This document shows, piece after piece, positions 58,588-64,000 of a stretch of 64,000 bases of DNA (positions are counted from its first letter, which is position 1; each line of letters starts with the position of its first letter). Where the stretch lies: assembly GCF_030915465.1 (NCBI RefSeq), contig NZ_CP133267.1:2510501-2574500 (forward strand), in the 5' to 3' direction. The stretch is from Neobacillus sp. PS3-34 (GTDB lineage Bacteria > Bacillota > Bacilli > Bacillales > Cytobacillaceae). Made by a program: the position numbers and the translations under genes. The notes beneath the pieces are model-generated. The model was not told the DNA's origin. It saw nothing but the letters and a program-made list of their open reading frames with translations, and did not search any database.

Positions 58588-59004
58588 GTGTCGAGAGAAT
58601 TATGGTTGAACCTGCCGGTGCGAGAACCAGAACGGGCAAAGGCGTTTTATACGCAGCTCGGTTTCCGGTTGAATGAGCAGTATACGAGTCAAGATGGCTC
58701 TTTCAGCTTGATCGTCGGCGACAATCACGTTGTTTTGATGCTCTTCCCGGAAACGGCGTTCCGCGGTTTTACGGGGAATACGGTTGCGGATTCGCGGCAG
58801 GGTACTGAAGTGTTATTCTCTCTGGGTGCGAACTCCAGGGATGAAGTTGATGAGCTCGCCTTGAAAGCCGAACGTGCGGGTGGCACTGTATTCAGCAAGC
58901 CAGGCGAAAAGGGTGGCTGGATGTACGGCTGCGGTTTTGCTGATCTGGACGGTCATAGGTGGAACATGTTGTACATGGATATGAGCAAAATGCAAAAAGG
59001 CTGA
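58588..59004 (+). CDS. VOC family (glyoxalase/bleomycin resistance-like) protein
   Basis: 138 residues from GTG 58588, with AGGAGG 9 nt upstream. Starts SRELWLNLPVREPERAKAFY, the usual first beta-alpha unit of VOC proteins, and ends with DLDGHRWNMLYMDM, where a metal Glu/His would lie. Metal-dependent enzyme or binding protein of unknown substrate. GC-rich relative to neighbours. Confidence 0.75.
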   Translation: MSRELWLNLPVREPERAKAFYTQLGFRLNEQYTSQDGSFSLIVGDNHVVLMLFPETAFRGFTGNTVADSRQGTEVLFSLGANSRDEVDELALKAERAGGTVFSKPGEKGGWMYGCGFADLDGHRWNMLYMDMSKMQKG

Positions 59005-59159
59005 ACGCCAGACACTCCGGTGTTAAAACAAAAAAGCAAAATAAAGGTACTTAACTAGACTGGTGCTTTACTTCAATATGGAGTGAAGCCATTTTCTTAT
59101 TCAAGTAAAGAGGGAGGTTAGTAGAAGAACAAAAAAAGACAACCCTTTTACAAAGGATG

Positions 59160-59540
59160 TCAGTATTGATCTTCGTTTGGTTTTAACCTTCTGCTTTTGA
59201 AATCAATCGCCCGCCAACCTGGGAAACGATGATTACTGAAAGTGATGGTGACTAAATCATTAGGGGGATTGTGGGCTCCTTCAAATGTCGTTACCTGAAG
59301 TGTTACATCAAAGTAGTAGCTGCCTTGTTCCAGCTTCTTGATTTGGAGAATCTTTTTGTTATAAAACTGCTTAGGTTTGCCGTAATGTTTCTCAATTTCT
59401 TTGTTAATTAAAGGAGTAAGCAAAATGTAGATCAAGTCATCACGCAACTGTACATCATTATTAGTTACGGTTTCTGCTTGGACGGGAGAATAAGAGAAAA
59501 GAGTTAAGAAGGCAATCAATATTAAAAGGCTTTTTTTCAT
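59160..59540 (-). CDS. DUF3888 secreted protein
   Basis: 126 residues starting at 59540. Signal peptide about 1-22 (LTLFSYSPVQAET), then DUF3888 with DDLIYILLTPLINKEIEKHYG and FEGAHNPPNDLVTITF. Small exported protein, function unknown. Faces the genes on both sides. Confidence 0.75.
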   Translation of the reverse strand: MKKSLLILIAFLTLFSYSPVQAETVTNNDVQLRDDLIYILLTPLINKEIEKHYGKPKQFYNKKILQIKKLEQGSYYFDVTLQVTTFEGAHNPPNDLVTITFSNHRFPGWRAIDFKSRRLKPNEDQY

Positions 59541-59628
59541 TAGAATTCTCCATTTGAGGTTTCTCTTATTATCAGCAATTAAAGAAATTCTTATTAAGCT
59601 AATGGGTGCATTTCTTTAAGAAGGAGAA

Positions 59629-59932
59629 ATGTCTTTTTTGTTGAATAAATCTGCAAGTAGCCTATTTAAGAAAAATCTCAATATCATTTTTTATTAAGGG
59701 ATTATTCAATAGGAAGTTCAAATTCTTTAATGATACAGGAAGAAAAGTTAGTATTCATCCTGGAACTGAAGTAAGTGGTATCAAATGTGACATGAATGTA
59801 ATCAATCCATTGGAAGAAAGAACATTTTATCTACCTCCTAAAACTTTCCCCTGGGTGAAAATGTGGGATTATAGTGAAAAACGAGGTTTAAGTATTTTGG
59901 TTTCAGCTCAAAAAGATGACACCGAGGGATGA
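59629..59932 (+). pseudogene. Small protein of unknown function, frameshifted
   Basis: ATG 59629 follows AAGAAGGAG and reads MSFLLNKSASSLFKKN. An extra T in the run near 59690-59695 ends this frame; without it the protein continues GLFNRKFKFFNDTGRKVSIH to a stop at 59932, giving 100 residues. The continuation is protein-like (TFYLPPKTFPWVKMWDYSEK). No family recognised. Confidence 0.5.
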
Positions 59933-59982
59933 GTTTAACTGCTGCTTATTAAACCATCGGGTGTTTCAATCCAGGAGGATTC

Positions 59983-60054
59983 GTGAAGCTTCTAATATTC
60001 CTTCTTAACTGGTTCATCAGAGAGGTTCTTAAGCAGGTTATTACCGAGAAGTAA
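59983..60054 (+). CDS. 23-residue amphipathic peptide
   Basis: GTG 59983 is preceded by CAGGAGG at 6-nt spacing and encodes MKLLIFLLNWFIREVLKQVI then TEK. Strong ribosome site but very short; no homologue known to me. Nothing else is seen in 60055-60292. Confidence 0.35.
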   Translation: MKLLIFLLNWFIREVLKQVITEK

Positions 60055-60292
60055 GGTTAGTAGTACTTTATAATATCTGTTAGGTAGATAATATATTGAA
60101 CAAGAATTGAATTAATCATGCTTATAGCTTGCCTCCTTTTTAGGTTATGTTTTTGTTTTTCGTAAACTCAAAATACACGATTCTTAAGGGGGTGGTAAGT
60201 TATATAAATATAAAGTTAGTAAAATCAAAGGGCTGCTGTCTTAGATATATGAAAAATTTTGCAGTACCACACAACGACAAGGAGTTGAAGTT

Positions 60293-60960
60293 ATGAAATT
60301 TCTGCTCACATCTGCAGGCATCAATAACAAAAGCATACACGACGCGCTGGTTGACATGCTGGACAAGCCAATCGCCGACTCCAACACCCTGTGCATCCCC
60401 ACCGCGATGTACGGACACCCCTGGGTCGGCCCGGCGTCAAAACCTGGCAGTTCATCAGCGGGAATTCCGAGAATCCCATGGTCGACCTGGGTTGGAAGTC
60501 CGTCGGCGTGCTGGAGCTCACAGCGCTGCCAAGCATCGACGAAGACCGCTGGGTGCCGCTGGTCCGGGAGACGGACGTCCTGCTGGTGTCGGGCGGCGAC
60601 GCTCTCTACCTGTGCCACTGGATGCGGCAATCCGGATTGGCGGACCTCTTGCCGTCGCTGCACGCAGTCTATGTGGGAATGAGTGCTGGGAGCATGGTGA
60701 TGGCACCTAACATTGGTGAATACTTCGTTGGCTGGACTCCACCAGGGGGTGGCGATGAAACGCTGGGGCTGGTTGATTTTTCAATCTTTCCGCACGTGGA
60801 TCACGAGATGCTGCCGAAAAACACCATGGCTGACGCAAAGAGATGGGCTGCAGAGATGCAGGGTCCGGCTTATGCGATTGACGATCAAACGGCCATCAAA
60901 GTGATCGACGGAGAGGTCGAAGTTGTATCCGAAGGGCATTGGAAACTGTTTTCGCCCTGA
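60293..60960 (+). pseudogene. Peptidase E-like (S51) protein, frameshifted
   Basis: Serine peptidase of the PepE/YgaJ family that cleaves Asp-X dipeptides or acts as a related amidotransferase-fold enzyme. Start at 60293 after AAGGAG. Catalytic Ser in VGMSAGSMVMAP and His in FSIFPHVDHEM are present. One G is missing near 60430 (GGCCCGGCGTC for GGCCCGGGCGTC); repaired length is 222. About 60300-60700 is markedly GC-rich while the last third and both flanks are AT-rich. Confidence 0.82.
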
Positions 60961-61069
60961 TTCTCCGCCGCTAAACATATCAAAATTACCAATGCCTCTT
61001 TTGGCTCTTAAATAACTACGGTGAACCGTATCACAAGTGAATGAGGTTTTTTTATCTGTAAGGGAGTAA

Positions 61070-61116
61070 AAGCCAAAAATAACAAGTTATTTATAAAAAC
61101 TTGTATGTTTTTGGCT
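61070..61116 (+). terminator. Long hairpin, possible terminator of the peptidase E gene
   Basis: AAGCCAAAAA...AACAAGT pairs with ACTTGT...TTTTTGGCTT; weak T-tract after. The rest of 60961-61310 holds no visible gene. Confidence 0.4.
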
Positions 61117-61312
61117 TGTTTAGATTCTTTCTTAAGGTAGATATGCTTATCATTAGTTCAACAAGATAGTAATATCCTCTGATTCTTTTAATATATTTTG
61201 ACAAAAATATTAATCCCAAAAATAGGCAAAATGATAAATATTTTATTTGTTGGATTTCCGAAGGTAAGCAGGTTCATCTACTATAATATTTGAGTTAATC
61301 TATTCGAAAGAA

Positions 61313-61335
61313 AGACTGTCCCAAAAGGACAGCCT
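61313..61335 (-). terminator. Terminator of the Ig-domain gene
   Basis: On the minus strand GGCTGTCC/GGGACAGTC with a TTTT loop, followed by TTTCTTTC. Confidence 0.6.
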
Positions 61336-61345
61336 CATAACAACT

Positions 61346-61670
61346 CTATTTCTTTACCGTTACCTTTACAGGGACAATTTCATTGCCACTTTTATTCTTC
61401 ACAATAACAGTTAATATGACTTTTACTTTTTGCTTAGGAATTTTCACACTGAACTTTCCATCTTTTTCGGTTGTTGCTGTACCAATTTCTTTGCTGCCAT
61501 CTTTCACAATAACAGTCGAGCCAGCCTAGTGTCGGCTCAGTAGGTGGTGGTGTTACCACAGACGGATGTGTCTTACTACCAACCTGACTTTTTACTAGTT
61601 CTTGGGCTGCTGCCGGACTATATTGTCCACCAAAAACAGATAGAATCGGCATTGTCGGTTTTAATTTCAT
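61346..61670 (-). pseudogene. Small Ig-like (Big_6-type) domain protein, frameshifted
   Basis: Starts at ATG 61670 (TTAGGAGA upstream). After an Ala/Pro/Thr-rich part (HPSVVTPPPTEPT) the frame breaks near 61533 by +1 or -2 and continues as GSTVIVKDGSKEIGTATTEK ... VPVKVTVKK, an Ig-like beta domain akin to those of the DNRLRE protein, ending at 61346. About 107 residues. The N terminus is a poor signal peptide, so another error or a truncation is possible. Confidence 0.5.
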
Positions 61671-61958
61671 AGAATCTCCTAAACTTGTAATTGGTTTAAA
61701 ACAGCTCTTAGTCTATAAAGCAGGATAAGTATTAAAATTATAAATAGTCCTTAATGTGGTAATAGTAAGATACCACTACGTTTATTGGAAGATGAACGGA
61801 TGAAAATTCTAAAAATTATTATCTAAGGACAAACGTAACTTCGCTCATTGAGTATAAAAGCAAATTTTAGTGATGGCCGTCTGATTCATGGGAAGTAGTG
61901 TATCTTCGAAAGTTAGGATTTATAAATTTTATTTTTCAATTCCACCAAGAACTTACAG

Positions 61959-61993
61959 TTGACTTATTGAACTGTATATATTAAATTTACAGT
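61959..61993 (+). promoter_or_regulatory. Promoter and candidate Rrf2 operator
   Basis: TTGACT (61959-61964), 17 bp, TAAATT (61982-61987). Over it lies ACTGTA-N11-TACAGT (61971-61993), an inverted repeat placed to block RNA polymerase, as expected for an autoregulated Rrf2 gene. The region 61671-61958 shows nothing else. Confidence 0.55.
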
Positions 61994-62024
61994 ACGCTTC
62001 TGCTGGGAAGGAATTGAATAGAAA

Positions 62025-62453
62025 ATGAACAGTGATTTTGTAATTGCTTCGCATAGTTTGGTTTTATTAGCTAACCTGCCTGGCCATATGGCAAATAGTG
62101 AAACAATTGCGGAAAATGTTTGTACTAATCCAGCTAGAGTTCGGAAGGTCATGAGTACCTTGCGAAAAAATGGTTATGTAAAGACAAAAGAAGGTATCGG
62201 CGGAGGGTATATTTTGAGCTGTGATCCTGAAAAAACAACTTTGTCTCAAATATATTTGACGATTTCTTCTGGCTCACTCAAACCTCACTGGTGTACTGGT
62301 GATCCTGAACAAGCTTGTGTAATTTCTTCCAATACCCAGGGTGTTATGGACCAAATTTTTAATGAAGCAGAGCTGCATCTTCAATCATATTTAAATCAAA
62401 TAACGATAAGCGGTGTCCTCGCGAGAATTAAAAATCTCGAAGAGAACCTGTAA
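62025..62453 (+). CDS. Rrf2-family transcriptional regulator
   Basis: 142 residues from ATG 62025. Winged helix with SETIAENVCTNPARVRKVMS (recognition region) and wing KTKEGIGGGYILSC. The three-cysteine Fe-S cluster motif of IscR/NsrR is not complete: only WCTGDPEQAC is present, so it is more like the YwnA/CymR group, possibly a thiol sensor. Operator-like repeats lie before it and after it. Confidence 0.85.
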   Translation: MNSDFVIASHSLVLLANLPGHMANSETIAENVCTNPARVRKVMSTLRKNGYVKTKEGIGGGYILSCDPEKTTLSQIYLTISSGSLKPHWCTGDPEQACVISSNTQGVMDQIFNEAELHLQSYLNQITISGVLARIKNLEENL

Positions 62454-62477
62454 AACCATATATTTTCTTGAAACTTA

Positions 62478-62547
62478 ACTGTATATTTTTTTGTAACATT
62501 TAAATGAGTGGGATAGACACTAAACTGTACATTTTTTTATAACATTT
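62478..62547 (+). promoter_or_regulatory. Direct repeats resembling the Rrf2 site
   Basis: AACTGTATATTTTTTTGTAACA and AACTGTACATTTTTTTATAACA differ at few bases and lie 46 bp apart (cores at 62478 and 62524), just before the IDEAL-domain gene. Both keep the ACTGTA half site found upstream of the Rrf2 gene. Confidence 0.5.
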
Positions 62548-62565
62548 AATGGGCGGTGAATAATA

Positions 62566-62964
62566 TTGAAAAATGAAAAGGTTAATTTAGAAATAGGTGA
62601 CTGGGTAAAAGGGGAATCAAAACATGGAGAGCTGGTACATGGTTACATTGAAACTGTCAATCCTTCGCAGGGGACAGTTAAAGTAACCGTAGTAGCCAGT
62701 GATAATGTTAATACCATTGGGAAAACAATTGAACTATTAAACAAGGTTGAAAGATTAACGCCTCCTGTTTTTAAAACGGAAGAGGAGGTTAAGAGCATGA
62801 TTGATTTAGCTTTGTTAATTAAAGATAAAGAATGGTTCATGGAATTAACTGAGATATTGAAATCCCTAAGGATCAATTCTAGTCAGAATCCCTTAACTAA
62901 AACGGTTCACTCGCTTAAAGGAAAAAAAATACTGGATCAAGAGAGTAAAAATGAAAGAGGTTAA
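62566..62964 (+). CDS. IDEAL domain-containing protein
   Basis: 132 residues from TTG 62566 (GGGCGGTGAA upstream). N-terminal beta-rich part (LEIGDWVKGESKHGELVHGY) resembles a small KOW/SH3-like fold; the C-terminal half holds an IDEAL-type helix (MIDLALLIKDKEWFMELTEI). Such proteins are found in Bacillaceae as adaptors or stress proteins; the role is unknown. Possible target of the Rrf2 regulator. Confidence 0.7.
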   Translation: MKNEKVNLEIGDWVKGESKHGELVHGYIETVNPSQGTVKVTVVASDNVNTIGKTIELLNKVERLTPPVFKTEEEVKSMIDLALLIKDKEWFMELTEILKSLRINSSQNPLTKTVHSLKGKKILDQESKNERG

Positions 62965-63114
62965 CCCTCGTGAATTACAATGAATATGAAAATGACCTTA
63001 AGGCAATATATTAAGAAATAACGTTTATAGATAAACAAGGAATTCAATTCAAATATCTCGTACAGTTCAAGATATATTGAAGTTGTAAAAATTTTTTAGG
63101 GAGTGTGTTTGATT

Positions 63115-63511
63115 ATGGTAAATCTATATACGTCACCAAGCTGTACTTCTTGCCGAAAAGCAAAGGCCTGGCTCGAGGAAAATCACATCGACTATATTGA
63201 AAGAAATATATTAACTGAACCCCTTACAGAAAATGAGATTAAATCTATACTTCTCATGACAGAAGAGGGAACAGATGAGATTATTTCGACTAATTCAAAA
63301 ACTTTTCAAGAACTAAATGTAAACATTGAATCTCTTTCACTTCTTGAATTTTATAAACTCATAATTAACAATCCTAAAATGTTACGCCGTGCGTATTATC
63401 CAGGACGAAAAAAGATTGCAGATTGGATATAACGAAGAAGAAATTCGCAGTTTTCTACCACGCAGCCTTCGTACATTTCTGAGTATCGAACGACAAAAAG
63501 TAGCCAATTAA
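63115..63511 (+). pseudogene. Spx/ArsC-family regulator (Spx paralogue), frameshifted
   Basis: RNA-polymerase-binding redox regulator. ATG 63115 gives [20 protein letters not shown], with the Cys10-x-x-Cys13 redox switch as in Spx. The body matches Spx closely ([36 protein letters not shown]). Near 63393 the frame breaks by +1 (or -2) and continues [20 protein letters not shown] ... ERQKVAN to a stop at 63511; with one base removed the length is 131, exactly that of B. subtilis Spx. A second copy, since spx normally lies elsewhere. Confidence 0.82.
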
Positions 63512-63599
63512 GATGATTTTCTAGATCAACTTCTATTTAAAAGTAGCTTATTTTAGAGCGAAACGATTTTAATATTTTTTGAAAGGAGACGAAAAAACC

Positions 63600-63734
63600 A
63601 TGATTGAAGTGTTCGTTACAGTTAAGTATAAAAATAAAAATTATCACACCAATGTCATTGTTAATAAAGATATGAGCCGTGAAAAAATTAACCTTATAGC
63701 AAAAGAACAAGTCATAAAACAATGGGGTGTTTAA
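63600..63734 (+). CDS. BA3454-like small stress-response protein
   Basis: 44 residues from ATG 63600 after GAAAGGAGAC: begins MIEVFVTVKYKNKNYHTNVI and ends EQVIKQWGV. This agrees with what I recall of the BA3454 family of short stress-response proteins. Its position right after the Spx paralogue supports an oxidative or envelope stress role. Confidence 0.6.
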   Translation: MIEVFVTVKYKNKNYHTNVIVNKDMSREKINLIAKEQVIKQWGV

Positions 63735-63871
63735 ACAAAAAGATTCTTAAGCTTAGTATCGATGAAAACAACAACCAAAAGCCCCTTTCTTTTACATGGA
63801 TATCTCGAATTCGAAGTAAAAGACAACTTCATATTAGCTGCCTAGTATACTGACGATAGGCAACTTAATAA

Positions 63872-63912
63872 AATGGTGCATTACTTCAAGAAGGAGTATT
63901 GCACTTTTTTAT
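63872..63912 (+). terminator. Terminator of the Spx/BA3454 unit
   Basis: GTGCATTACT pairs with AGTATTGCAC (one mismatch), then TTTTTTA. Nothing further is visible to the window end. Confidence 0.65.
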
Positions 63913-64000
63913 TTTAGACTAAGGCTCTTATCGTAAACTTTGTTGTTTCTGTAATAATTTTGCTCACTTAGATACCACTCAAAACTAATACTGGTGTATT

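Noticed and set aside
1..64000. tRNA, rRNA, prophage or intact insertion sequence
   Set aside because: No cloverleaf, rRNA segment, transposase, integrase or phage gene could be recognised on either strand.

Overview
The window comes from a motile, endospore-forming member of the Bacillaceae. Signs are spoIIID next to mbl, flagellar flhO/flhP, competence-type ssbB, an SbsC-like S-layer gene, an Amj lipid II flippase, an Spx paralogue and many Bacillus-type ribosome binding sites. The order spoIIID-mbl-flhO-flhP-fabZ-ywpF-ssbB-ywqA-ywqB resembles the spoIIID/ywp/ywq region of B. subtilis, so 5.8-18.2 kb is conserved backbone. I place it near Bacillus/Mesobacillus/Neobacillus but cannot name a species.

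Layout. 0-5.4 kb: tail of a lysine-rich protein, a class B penicillin-binding protein and a secreted DNRLRE/Ig protein. 5.8-18.2 kb: the conserved backbone above. 18.5-23.1 kb: small membrane proteins, a CPBP protein, an oxidoreductase and many short repeats. 23.5-37.1 kb: an exported-protein block with the S-layer protein, a proline-linker beta-propeller protein, a HupE-type membrane protein and a 2,271-residue lamin-tail/PHP-hydrolase/OB-fold protein. 37.8-40.7 kb: small membrane and zinc-ribbon proteins. 40.7-50.8 kb: a two-component system, Nudix, GNAT and YqjF proteins, an RND pump with a divergent TetR regulator, and Amj. 51-54.5 kb: small lipoproteins and an AT-rich SMI1/KNR4-DUF4304 immunity-like cluster. 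54.7-61.7 kb: M3 peptidase, Nudix, VOC and peptidase E. 61.9-63.9 kb: a compact stress locus (Rrf2 regulator, IDEAL-domain protein, Spx paralogue, BA3454-like small protein).

Two features stand out beyond gene content. First, many intergenic gaps hold strictly periodic non-coding arrays. Three loci (37.3, 44.8 and 56.6 kb) carry units of a 26-27-nt hairpin (9-bp stem, usually 9-nt loop) plus a roughly 25-nt spacer, period about 52 nt; the stem sequence differs between loci but pairing is kept. A ~380-bp element present as inverted copies at 11.3 and 49.5 kb also has 52-nt spacing inside it. Around spoIIID-mbl-fabZ there are three arrays with an exact 21-nt period built on a TACC-type motif, in opposite orientations on the two sides. 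Second, about 21 genes or gene parts are broken by single indels of one or two bases, usually in or beside short homopolymers, including fabZ and one of the conserved helicases. The proteins are coherent once one base is restored, so I read most as sequencing or assembly errors and annotate each such gene over its full span.
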